Part shown: piece after piece, positions 44,648-50,285 of the stretch
Layout of the letters: each line of letters starts with the position of its first letter
How positions within the stretch are numbered: the stretch's first letter is position 1
Assembly: GCA_052148715.1 (NCBI GenBank)
Contig: JBKQHQ010000248.1
Coordinates: forward strand, 9,816-73,815
Direction: 5' to 3'
DNA from: JBKQHQ01 sp052148715
GTDB taxonomy: Bacteria > Pseudomonadota > Alphaproteobacteria > Rhizobiales > Xanthobacteraceae
DNA: 64,000 nucleotides
Made by a program: the position numbers and the translations under genes
Notes under the pieces: model-generated
What the model was told of the DNA's origin: nothing
Database searches by the model: none
What the model saw: the letters and a program-made list of their open reading frames with translations, nothing else

Positions 44648-44746
44648 CTAGGGTGTGGTCAGGACCTGCGCCCAGACCACGACCATGCCGAGGAATAGGA
44701 CAAGCGAGGTGAGCGCAGCAGCTTCTTGAACAAAGGCGCGGATCAT
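44648..44746 (-). CDS. SOS-regulated 32-residue single-pass membrane protein, candidate SidA-like division inhibitor
   Basis: The ATG at 44746 with a GGGAGG ribosome site gives MIRAFVQEAAALTSLVLFLG and a further 12 residues ending VWAQVLTTP. There is one hydrophobic segment (residues about 12-30) after a short amphipathic N-terminus. Upstream is a TTGACA promoter covered by two perfect LexA boxes (44764-44796), so expression should be DNA-damage induced. By established knowledge, Caulobacter SidA is a very short SOS-induced inner-membrane protein that blocks division. This gene has that size, topology and control, and so is a candidate functional counterpart. Sequence homology to SidA is not demonstrated here. 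It stands 116 bp upstream of dnaE. Confidence 0.75.
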   Translation of the reverse strand: MIRAFVQEAAALTSLVLFLGMVVVWAQVLTTP

Positions 44747-44763
44747 GGGGGCCTCCCGGGCGA

Positions 44764-44778
44764 GAACAGGAAGGGAAC
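44764..44778 (-). promoter_or_regulatory. LexA box A of the small membrane protein gene
   Basis: GAAC-AGGAAGG-GAAC, i.e. GTTC-N7-GTTC on the minus strand, a perfect alphaproteobacterial SOS box. It lies 18 bp from the ATG, over the probable transcription start. Confidence 0.82.
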
Positions 44779-44781
44779 AAT

Positions 44782-44796
44782 GTTCTTTTTTTGTTC
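44782..44796 (+). promoter_or_regulatory. LexA box B of the small membrane protein gene
   Basis: GTTC-TTTTTTT-GTTC, a perfect SOS box lying within the -35 to -10 spacer. With box A three bases away it forms a divergent pair, and two bound LexA dimers would cover the promoter completely. Confidence 0.82.
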
Positions 44797-44805
44797 TTAT
44801 GTCAA
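44783..44805 (-). promoter_or_regulatory. Core promoter of the small SOS gene
   Basis: On the minus strand TTGACA (44805-44800), a 17-bp spacer, then a weak CATTGT -10 near 44782-44777. The first three bases of the -35 belong to the 8-bp target duplication of the adjacent transposon. Confidence 0.6.
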
Positions 44806-44810
44806 GCACT
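44803..44810 (+). repeat. Left copy of 8-bp target site duplication
   Basis: CAAGCACT directly abuts the left inverted repeat of the transposon. The same eight bases follow the right inverted repeat at 48664-48671. Confidence 0.88.
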
Positions 44811-44833
44811 GGTAGTGGGTCAGTTTGATTATT
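44811..44833 (+). repeat. Left terminal inverted repeat (23 bp)
   Basis: Begins GGTAGTGGGTCAGTTTGA and ends TTATT. It is an exact inverted match to 48641-48663 without mismatch or gap. Confidence 0.9.
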
Positions 44834-44876
44834 TGGCCCCTTGACGGCTGTAGAAAAAGTCCCGCTGCCGTGGCAT

Positions 44877-45068
44877 ATGTACCAGATGGCAAGAGATCGA
44901 TACATATTTCGACCGCAAGGATGGGTAGTAGCGCTTGTTCACGAGGGCAAGGAAACCGTCGTCGAATTGACGCGCTCCAAGGCGAAGGCCAAGAAAAGCG
45001 CCGAAAAGCTCGATAAGAAGGCCAAGAAGCTCGCCAAGAAGATTAAGCGGCAAGCCAAAAATGGGTGA
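44877..45068 (+). CDS. Transposon passenger gene 1: small Lys-rich protein
   Basis: Not recognised. From the ATG at 44877 it encodes 63 residues: MYQMARDRYIFRPQGWVVAL at the N-terminus, then a strongly basic tail of repeated Lys-Lys/Lys-Ala (SKAKAKKSAEKLDKKAKKLAKKIKRQAKNG, about half Lys), probably helical and nucleic-acid binding. Other starts are possible (TTG 44841, ATG 44886). The stop overlaps the start of passenger 2 by eight bases, suggesting coupling. Codons are less GC-biased than in the core genes. Confidence 0.5.
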   Translation: MYQMARDRYIFRPQGWVVALVHEGKETVVELTRSKAKAKKSAEKLDKKAKKLAKKIKRQAKNG

Positions 45069-45306
45069 GCGCCAGCGCCCCCGCGATCCGAACCAGCTTG
45101 CCAAGCGCATCGTGGACATTGCCACGGGCCAGGTTGAGGACCGCGAGCCGGAACCGCCCCTCGAAGGCAAGGACGCAGCCGCAGTTAGTCTCGGCCGTCG
45201 CGGCGGCCTCAAGGGCGGCAAAGCTAGGGCAGCGAAGATGACCCCTGAGCGCCGCGCCGAAATAGCCAAGAAAGCTGCGCAGGCTAGGTGGGGAAAAGAT
45301 CGCTGA
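45061..45306 (+). CDS. Transposon passenger gene 2: small basic KGG-type protein
   Basis: An 81-residue protein with the C-terminal pattern SLGRRGGLKGGKARAAKMTPERRAEIAKKAAQARWGKDR. This GGxKGGxAR...TPERRxEIAKKAAxARW pattern recurs in small bacterial proteins related to the KGG stress-repeat type and annotated as hypothetical or nucleic-acid binding. The N-terminal half (RPRDPNQLAKRIVDIATGQVEDREPEP) is also typical of those. The biochemical role is not established. It overlaps passenger 1 by eight bases. Confidence 0.75.
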   Translation: MGERQRPRDPNQLAKRIVDIATGQVEDREPEPPLEGKDAAAVSLGRRGGLKGGKARAAKMTPERRAEIAKKAAQARWGKDR

Positions 45307-45364
45307 TATACGCCAAAAGCGTACAGACCGCGAACTCCGACTCCGCAAAATATATCATACCCTC

Positions 45365-45394
45365 TTGACCTGATAATGCGCGCGGTTCTATACC
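45365..45394 (+). promoter_or_regulatory. Probable promoter of passenger gene 3
   Basis: TTGACC (45365-45370), an 18-bp spacer, TATACC (45389-45394), 34 bp ahead of the ATG at 45428. Confidence 0.5.
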
Positions 45395-45427
45395 GTCTCG
45401 CCTGTAATGCGTTGCGGAATCGATAGG

Positions 45428-45913
45428 ATGAGCGAGATGAATAGGGTGATCGGAAACCAAGTCCTTTTGACCAGTGATGATGTGCGGGGCTGGCAAGAGG
45501 AATTGCAGCGGTGGGAGGCGAAAAAGGTCGAGGCGGAGGCGCGTATCGCCGACCTTAACCGGAAGCTTGAGGCGGCATCATTTCTATCCGGCCTCAGCTT
45601 CCCACCGCCAGCTCCGGTGCTGGCAGGTGAAGGCGACCAAGATCAAGGAAGCATGGGAGATGCCGTGAAACGGCTACTTGCCGACTTGGATCGTCCTGCC
45701 CGCCCTGCCGAGATAAATACGCTTCTGCAAAGGATTCCTAAGTTCCGAGAAAGTCTCGAAAAGAACCCGGCATACCTCTACACGGTGATCGCTCGTCTCA
45801 AGGTGAAGGGCGATATCAAGAAAGCGGGCAAAAGGATCAAGCTTTTCCGCAAAGAAGAAACGCCCCCCGAGGGGAACCCGGAGGGCGTTACCTGGTCACC
45901 GTCGAAGGGATGA
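45428..45913 (+). CDS. Transposon passenger gene 3: coiled-coil plus winged-helix-like protein
   Basis: Not assigned to a family. 161 residues from the ATG at 45428 (MSEMNRVIGNQVLLTSDDV); an ATG at 45407 would add seven. Residues about 20-47 form a charged coiled coil (WQEELQRWEAKKVEAEARIADLNRKLEAA). Residues about 80-145 look like a small winged helix (GDAVKRLLADLDRPARPAEINTLLQRIP...YLYTVIARLKVKGDIKKAGKRIKLF), reminiscent of HARE-HTH or similar domains. A DNA-binding accessory or regulator of the element is plausible but unproven. A GC-rich hairpin (about 45860-45889) lies in its last codons. Confidence 0.65.
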   Translation: MSEMNRVIGNQVLLTSDDVRGWQEELQRWEAKKVEAEARIADLNRKLEAASFLSGLSFPPPAPVLAGEGDQDQGSMGDAVKRLLADLDRPARPAEINTLLQRIPKFRESLEKNPAYLYTVIARLKVKGDIKKAGKRIKLFRKEETPPEGNPEGVTWSPSKG

Positions 45914-46217
45914 AGATCGGAAGTCCAAACCCTTCGGCATTCGAAACCTGGGCCTAGCCAGCCCCGGTAAACCACACAACAGCCCGTCGGCCGGGCAGGA
46001 GGTGGAACATGACTTAGAAGTTGCGCTTAAGGGGAGTCGCCGCCGATTGGCGTCGGTGCCGACTCCCCGAACGCGCCAGCAATATATAACCCCTTGAATC
46101 TATTGTCAAACTTCTAAAACGCGTTCCGTTTCAACGGCTTACGCGAATAAAGCCTATTGGATATTAAATGACCCTTCATGCTTGACCGGTAATGAATGAT
46201 GTGATAGATATTTTGAT
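45914..46217. other. 304-bp region between passenger 3 and the transposase
   Basis: Contains a hairpin with 9-bp arms (GGGGAGTCG 46031-46039 / CGACTCCCC 46060-46068) without a T-run, a 9-bp inverted repeat TTAGAAGTT (46014-46022) / AACTTCTAA (46109-46117) around it, and then an AT-rich stretch with the transposase promoter. No coding sequence is evident. Confidence 0.55.
46182..46210 (+). promoter_or_regulatory. Transposase promoter, apparently leaderless
   Basis: TTGACC (46182-46187), a 17-bp spacer, TAGATA (46205-46210), then only seven bases before the ATG at 46218. No ribosome site is present in that interval. Confidence 0.55.
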
Positions 46218-47246
46218 ATGAACAAGCTCTCCCAAGAAGATCGCGCCCGCGTCCTTCACTTGCTCTGCGAGGGGCAATCAATTCGCGCCGTGACGCGGTT
46301 GACTGGCGCTAGCAAGAACACGGTCACCAAGCTCGTGGTCGATGCCGGTCGGGCTTGCGCCGATTACCAGCACGGCGCCCTGCGCGATCTGCCCTGCAAG
46401 CGCGTGCAGCTCGATGAAATCTGGTCCTTCGTCTATGCGAAGAACGACAACGTGCGGAAGGCCAAGGCCGCTCCTGCCAATGCCGGCGATGCTTGGACCT
46501 GGACCGCGATTTGTGCCGATACCAAGCTTCTGATCTCAACCTTGGTGGGCCAGCGCAACACGGACTACGCGCTTCTCTTTGTAGACGATCTCCGCTGGCG
46601 TCTCGCCAATCGCGTCCAGGTGACCAGCGACGGCCATAGACCCTATCTCGCGGCCATGGACGCCGTTTTTGGCGACGATGCCGACTACGCCATGCTCCAG
46701 AAGATTTATGGCGCGGATGCCGCTTCAGAGAAGCGTTATAGCCCGGCAAAGTGCCTTGGGGCGGTGAAGAAGGTCATCGCCGGCAATCCCGACCCCAAAC
46801 ACATCAGCACATCATACGCCGAGCGGCAAAACCTCACGATGCGGATGCACATGCGGCGCTTTACGAGGCTTACCAACGCATTCTCGAAGAAGCTCGAAAA
46901 CCACGGCTATTCGGTCGCGCTGCATCAGATGTATTACAATTTTGTCCGCATCCATCAGACCTTGAAGGTAACTCCAGCGATGGCCGCTGGCGTCACCGAC
47001 AAGCTCTGGGAAGTGTCCGATATCGTCGCCATGATCGAAGCCTGGGAAGTCGAGCACGCCAAAACCGGGACGGTGTACCAGGTCGAGAAGGACGGCATCG
47101 GTGACGGGTATCATGTTCGTCGCATTCCGCGGTTCGAGGCGGTCGAGACGTTCTTTGGCTTTGCTGATGCGATCGAAGCGCAAACCTGGGTTGAGGCCGA
47201 CAAGGCCAGCCACAGGCCGGGACCGAAGCGAAAAGCGAATGCTTAA
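46218..47246 (+). CDS. IS1-like DDE transposase
   Basis: The enzyme expected to cut and join the transposon ends. The 342 residues contain an N-terminal helix-turn-helix (residues 18-45, QSIRAVTRLTGASKNTVTKLVVDAG), then an RNase H-like core with triad Asp66 (VQLDEIWSF), Asp138 (VTSDGHRPY) and Glu202 (TSYAERQNLTMRMHMRRFTRLTNAFSKK). YNFVRIHQTLKVTPAMAAGV follows. The C-terminus adds about 60 residues (HVRRIPRFEAVETFFGFADA). It is a single uninterrupted frame, unlike the programmed frameshift of classical IS1. All catalytic residues are present, so it may be active. Confidence 0.9.
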   Translation: MNKLSQEDRARVLHLLCEGQSIRAVTRLTGASKNTVTKLVVDAGRACADYQHGALRDLPCKRVQLDEIWSFVYAKNDNVRKAKAAPANAGDAWTWTAICADTKLLISTLVGQRNTDYALLFVDDLRWRLANRVQVTSDGHRPYLAAMDAVFGDDADYAMLQKIYGADAASEKRYSPAKCLGAVKKVIAGNPDPKHISTSYAERQNLTMRMHMRRFTRLTNAFSKKLENHGYSVALHQMYYNFVRIHQTLKVTPAMAAGVTDKLWEVSDIVAMIEAWEVEHAKTGTVYQVEKDGIGDGYHVRRIPRFEAVETFFGFADAIEAQTWVEADKASHRPGPKRKANA

Positions 47247-47718
47247 CTTCCACCAGAGCGGTGCTGGCGCTCGGCGCGCCGCTCCAACGCTGAGCCGGAC
47301 CAAATTGAATTTGCCGCTTGATGGTCATATAGGAAGGAGCAGGTGATTCGCTTTGGCAGGCTACTTATAGCCATTCCGGCTACTTATACCCACTGTTCAC
47401 ATTACCGAGAAACCGTCCGTTGGGGTTGAAATGCCATAGTACCGCAATATATAAGGTCCCGTGTGTCTTTCGGATCACGTCAGCGCCTGATCGGTGACGC
47501 GGATCGTCGCGATTCCGTTGACTCGCACCCTCAGTCTACCGCAACGATAGTATTCGAGGACACACGTCGGTGTGGCCGCAGTTCATTGTGGCTCTTGACA
47601 TAAGAAGTGTGGTATGCTTGCCGGTGTCTAGAAAGGAACCGAATCACCCCCTTATGGTTCTACCAGTAGTAGGTAGCGAGAAAGGGGGACCGGGGGATTT
47701 ATACTATTGGGTGCAGCC
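47247..47718. other. Region between transposase and passenger gene 4, with structured leader
   Basis: About 470 bp without a supported gene. It holds CTTGACATAAGAA (47594-47606), a 13-mer also found in the promoter of the adjoining SOS gene, and a nested hairpin just before passenger 4: outer arms CCCCCTT (47647-47653) / AAGGGGG (47682-47688), inner arms CTACC (47660-47664) / GGTAG (47672-47676). Confidence 0.5.
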
Positions 47719-48072
47719 ATGGATGGTGCAGCGAAATCAGCTTCGGAGGCCAAAGTCGCCTCCCAGAGTCCACCGGACCAGGTGACGCTCATCTATCGCA
47801 ATGTCGATGGTGTTCACAGCTTCTCACTATTGGAAATTCCAGGACTGATTGTTAGCGATCATGATCTTAAGCGCGCCTTCGAGCACAGCATCAAAGGTGC
47901 TGGCCGACTGATTGGCGATGTCTGCAATCAAGCCGTTGAATATTCGGCGGAAATATCCTTTTCGCAATTCAAGGACTTGATCGACCGCCAGGAAGGTACC
48001 GCGAATAAAGGTCATGTCGTTGCTGTGAAGGGCAATATCCAGCGCAGTGAGGTTACGGCCGCCTGTCACTAA
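47719..48072 (+). CDS. Transposon passenger gene 4: hypothetical protein
   Basis: Not recognised. 117 residues from the ATG at 47719 (a TTG at 47707 would add four). The protein is soluble with mixed alpha/beta character: VTLIYRNVDGVHSFSLLEIPGLIVSDHDLKRAFEHSIKGAGRLIGDVCNQAVEYSAEISFSQFKDLIDRQEG. Third-position GC is clearly lower than in the chromosomal genes around, in line with foreign origin. It is preceded by a nested hairpin that could affect translation. Confidence 0.55.
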   Translation: MDGAAKSASEAKVASQSPPDQVTLIYRNVDGVHSFSLLEIPGLIVSDHDLKRAFEHSIKGAGRLIGDVCNQAVEYSAEISFSQFKDLIDRQEGTANKGHVVAVKGNIQRSEVTAACH

Positions 48073-48148
48073 AGTGCCTTCAAAAGTTGTAACGAACGAT
48101 TAGCTCGGCTATGACCGTCCTTCCCATTTTTGGGTAGGATTTTCTGGC

Positions 48149-48574
48149 GTGCCACTTGATCCAGGAAAATACGCCGTTGCAGATCAGCCGTTGCCGTACA
48201 GGTCGGTCGCGGCTTACCTTAAGAATTGGGGATACATTCCTGTCGGAGACCACAGCGAGGAATATTTACTCAACCTCGATGGCTTCCTTCATTGGAGCAG
48301 AACCGACCCCGCAACGGGGATAAAAAGAATATTCGTCATCTCTACTCCGAGATGGCGTACGCACGGCGGCAAAGATGAACCTGTTTGGCCGTCAGAGGTC
48401 ATCACGAGTGCTATGATTGCTCAGGAAGTGTTCCATCGGTCTGGCTCATCCGATGAGCGTCCGACTAATAGCATTTCGTTGCTTCTCAACGATGCGGCAC
48501 CGGCAGCGCGAGCCAAACCGCCCCCCAAGCCCGACGATCCCAAACATCGCCGCCCAAGAAATAGTCGCACTTGA
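48149..48574 (+). CDS. Transposon passenger gene 5: hypothetical protein
   Basis: Not recognised. 141 residues from a GTG at 48149 (PLDPGKYAVADQPLPYRSVAAYLKNWGYIPVGDHSEEYLLNLDGFLHWSRTDPATGIKRIFVISTPRW), ending in a Pro/Lys/Arg tail (AKPPPKPDDPKHRRPRNSRT) that may be disordered. Compact N-terminal domain with several aromatic residues. It lies 76 bp after passenger 4 and 66 bp before the right inverted repeat. Confidence 0.55.
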   Translation: MPLDPGKYAVADQPLPYRSVAAYLKNWGYIPVGDHSEEYLLNLDGFLHWSRTDPATGIKRIFVISTPRWRTHGGKDEPVWPSEVITSAMIAQEVFHRSGSSDERPTNSISLLLNDAAPAARAKPPPKPDDPKHRRPRNSRT

Positions 48575-48640
48575 TGTAATTTTTGTATCACACAACCACT
48601 GAGTAGCAGCGTTCAGAGGGCCAGCTGCTCTAGCGACTCC

Positions 48641-48663
48641 AATAATCAAACTGACCCACTACC
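48641..48663 (-). repeat. Right terminal inverted repeat (23 bp)
   Basis: Exact reverse complement of 44811-44833, ending ACTGACCCACTACC at the outer edge. Confidence 0.9.
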
Positions 48664-48671
48664 CAAGCACT
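48664..48671 (+). repeat. Right copy of 8-bp target site duplication
   Basis: CAAGCACT, identical to 44803-44810. It is followed by GGGTCAGTTTGA (48672-48683), identical to bases 7-18 of the transposon end. Confidence 0.88.
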
Positions 48672-48714
48672 GGGTCAGTTTGAATTCAAACCGATCTTTA
48701 CTTGCGCGACGCAC

Positions 48715-49045
48715 AATCATTGGCTCGGGACCGGGCGAGTGCGAGCCGGGTATGCATTCGATCGCATCATGCCGTACTTCACTGGCGGCGTGGCTGTTGG
48801 TGACGTCAACGTCCACAGCGTTCCCAAGTCGGGAGTTCTTGAAGGAATCGACGTTACTCAAGTTCGGCCGGGATTCGCAGTCGGGGGGCGGCGCCGAAGC
48901 GGCCGTTTACGCCAACTGGAGCGCAAAGGCCGAGTATTTGTATGTCAGTCTTAATGATTCTATCGTGACGAGCAACGCGGACACGCCAACGCTGGAGAAA
49001 CTCCGCCTGCACTTGATCCGGGCGGGGCTGAACTACAAATTCTGA
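48715..49045 (+). pseudogene. Truncated, frameshifted Omp25-like porin remnant
   Basis: The C-terminal third of an outer-membrane barrel like those at 10.3-12.2 kb. One frame reads WLGTGRVRAGYAFDRIMPYF, TGGVAVGDVNV and RPGFAVGG. After a run of six G at 48883-48888 the similarity continues in another frame (GGGAEAAVYANWSAKAEYLY ... IRAGLNYKF). Removing one G restores AVGGGAEAAVYANW. The signal peptide and first strands are missing, and sequence between the transposon and 48715 shows no porin similarity. The final LNYKF and stop at 49045 are intact. Confidence 0.8.
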
Positions 49046-49257
49046 CTTGGTTGGGGCCGCATGACCGCCCCACTCTCCCTCGTGTCAAGCATCTCACATA
49101 TTTGACCAAAGAGGCGGCATGGATCACATGGCCGCCGACAGCTAAACAAAAATCGAGCTATTCGCTTTCTGGTTTAGAAACCAACTCGCGACGGTGGGCT
49201 CGATGAATCTTGGACAGCCCCCTAGCCATGCCCGGGCAAAGAGGTATAATAGGAAAC

Positions 49258-49440
49258 ATGGGCGATAACCTTGACGATATGGCGGTGATCGAGCTGCCGG
49301 AATCACCGAAGCTTTCCGACGTATCCCTGCCGGACGTGACGCAGCTGATGCTGGCCGAGATCGGCCCGTCGCTGCCCGACCGGCAGTGCGCCAGCACGAT
49401 CGTGCGGTCGATCGTGTCGCTGTTCAGACCCGTCCACTGA
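49258..49440 (+). CDS. Small hypothetical protein
   Basis: Not recognised. 60 residues from the ATG at 49258, preceded by AGGAAA; a TATAAT lies at 49245-49250 but without a good -35. Sequence MGDNLDDMAVIELPESPKLS continues to a C-terminus VRSIVSLFRPVH. Third codon positions are strongly G/C, which favours real coding over chance. It is convergent with uppS copy 2. An opposite-strand open frame over the same bases is less convincing. Confidence 0.45.
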   Translation: MGDNLDDMAVIELPESPKLSDVSLPDVTQLMLAEIGPSLPDRQCASTIVRSIVSLFRPVH

Positions 49441-49504
49441 CCCGGCGCTAGTCACGAGGTCGAAGCGCGCGCCTGTTCGGCGCAACGCGCGGCCGAAGCG
49501 ACGC

Positions 49505-50236
49505 TCAACGCCCCTGCCCGCCCGCCAAGGCGACCATCGGCTGCGCGTCGCCGAGACCACCGAAACGGCGCTCGCGGCGGCGGAACTCGCCAACAGCGTC
49601 GGCGAGGTCGGCAGGGGCAAAATCGGGCCAGGCCTTGTCGGTGAACCACAGCTCGGCGTAGGCGCATTCCCACAGCAGAAAATCGGACAGGCGTTTCTCG
49701 CCGCCGGTGCGGATCAGGAGATCGACCTCGGCGGGGCCCAGTTCCTCGGCTCCGGCTTGCGCGACCAGCTTTCCGAACAGATCGGGTGACGGCGCTTGCC
49801 CCGCGGGCCAGCGAGCGGCAGCGCGCATGATGGCCTCACGCGAGGAGTAGTCGAAGGCGATGCGCAGGTCGAGGCGGCGGCCGTGCGCCGTCCGCGCCTC
49901 CGCCTCGGCGATCTCCTCGCAGAGCCAAGATGCCAGCCGGTCGCGGCGGCCGATGACGATGAGGCGGGCGCCGCCGTCGACCAGCCGCCGCGTCTCGGCG
50001 CGCAGATACTTGCGCAGCAGGCCCATCAGCGCGTCGACCTCGTCGGCGGGGCGGCGCCAATTGTCGGACGAGAAGGCAAAGAGCGTGAGCGCCGCAATGC
50101 CGAGGTCGGGGGCGGCTTCGACGATACGGCGGACGGCGCTGACGCCCTCGTGGTGGCCGGCGGTGCGCGGCAGGCCGCGGCGGGTGGCCCAGCGCCCGTT
50201 GCCGTCCATGATGATGGCGACGTGCAGGGATTTCAT
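49505..50236 (-). CDS. Second cis-prenyltransferase (undecaprenyl diphosphate synthase-like)
   Basis: A paralogue of the uppS at 28.9 kb. The ATG at 50236 gives MKSLHVAIIMDGNGRWATRR; a start at 50257 would add seven residues. Catalytic Asp in MDGNGRW, FAFSSDNWRRP, DYSSREAIMRAAARW and DLLIRTGGEKRLSDFLLWECAYAELWF are intact, 243 residues. It lies downstream of a winged-helix regulator and a membrane protein, all left-facing. An inverted repeat TGCAAA-N4-TTTGCA at 50241-50256 immediately precedes it. Being regulated apart from the housekeeping copy, it may make a different polyprenol length or serve a specialised envelope or hopanoid/carotenoid branch; product unknown. Confidence 0.88.
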   Translation of the reverse strand: MKSLHVAIIMDGNGRWATRRGLPRTAGHHEGVSAVRRIVEAAPDLGIAALTLFAFSSDNWRRPADEVDALMGLLRKYLRAETRRLVDGGARLIVIGRRDRLASWLCEEIAEAEARTAHGRRLDLRIAFDYSSREAIMRAAARWPAGQAPSPDLFGKLVAQAGAEELGPAEVDLLIRTGGEKRLSDFLLWECAYAELWFTDKAWPDFAPADLADAVGEFRRRERRFGGLGDAQPMVALAGGQGR

Positions 50237-50240
50237 CGAC

Positions 50241-50256
50241 TGCAAACTACTTTGCA
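50241..50256. promoter_or_regulatory. Inverted repeat ahead of the second cis-prenyltransferase
   Basis: TGCAAA-CTAC-TTTGCA. It uses the same hexamers as the 17-bp palindrome at 51296-51312, in everted order, so the same winged-helix protein could bind both. It starts four bases upstream of the ATG at 50236. Confidence 0.5.
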
Positions 50257-50285
50257 TCAGAGATGCTCGCTCGCAAAAAAATGCC

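Larger units (their letters stand above)
44811..48663 (+). mobile_element. Complete 3.85-kb IS1-like transposon with five passenger genes
   Basis: Bounded by perfect 23-bp terminal inverted repeats beginning GGTAGTGGGTCAGTTTGA (44811-44833; reverse complement at 48641-48663) and flanked by a perfect 8-bp duplication. Inverted repeats near 23 bp and duplications of 8-9 bp are known traits of the IS1 family, and the element encodes a DDE transposase of that kind at 46218-47246. The other five genes, all on the + strand, have no known transposition role. Ordinary IS1 elements are about 0.7-1.2 kb, so this is a cargo-bearing form. Intact ends, a perfect duplication and an intact triad suggest recent insertion. 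Confidence 0.88.

Noticed and set aside
46031..46068. Hairpin GGGGAGTCG...CGACTCCCC inside the transposon as a terminator
   Set aside because: It lacks a T-run and the loop is 20 bases; kept only as a structural note in the intergenic entry.
49158..49397. 79-codon left-facing frame opposite the small hypothetical gene at 49258
   Set aside because: Ser-rich, no ribosome site, and the opposite frame has the better third-position GC pattern.
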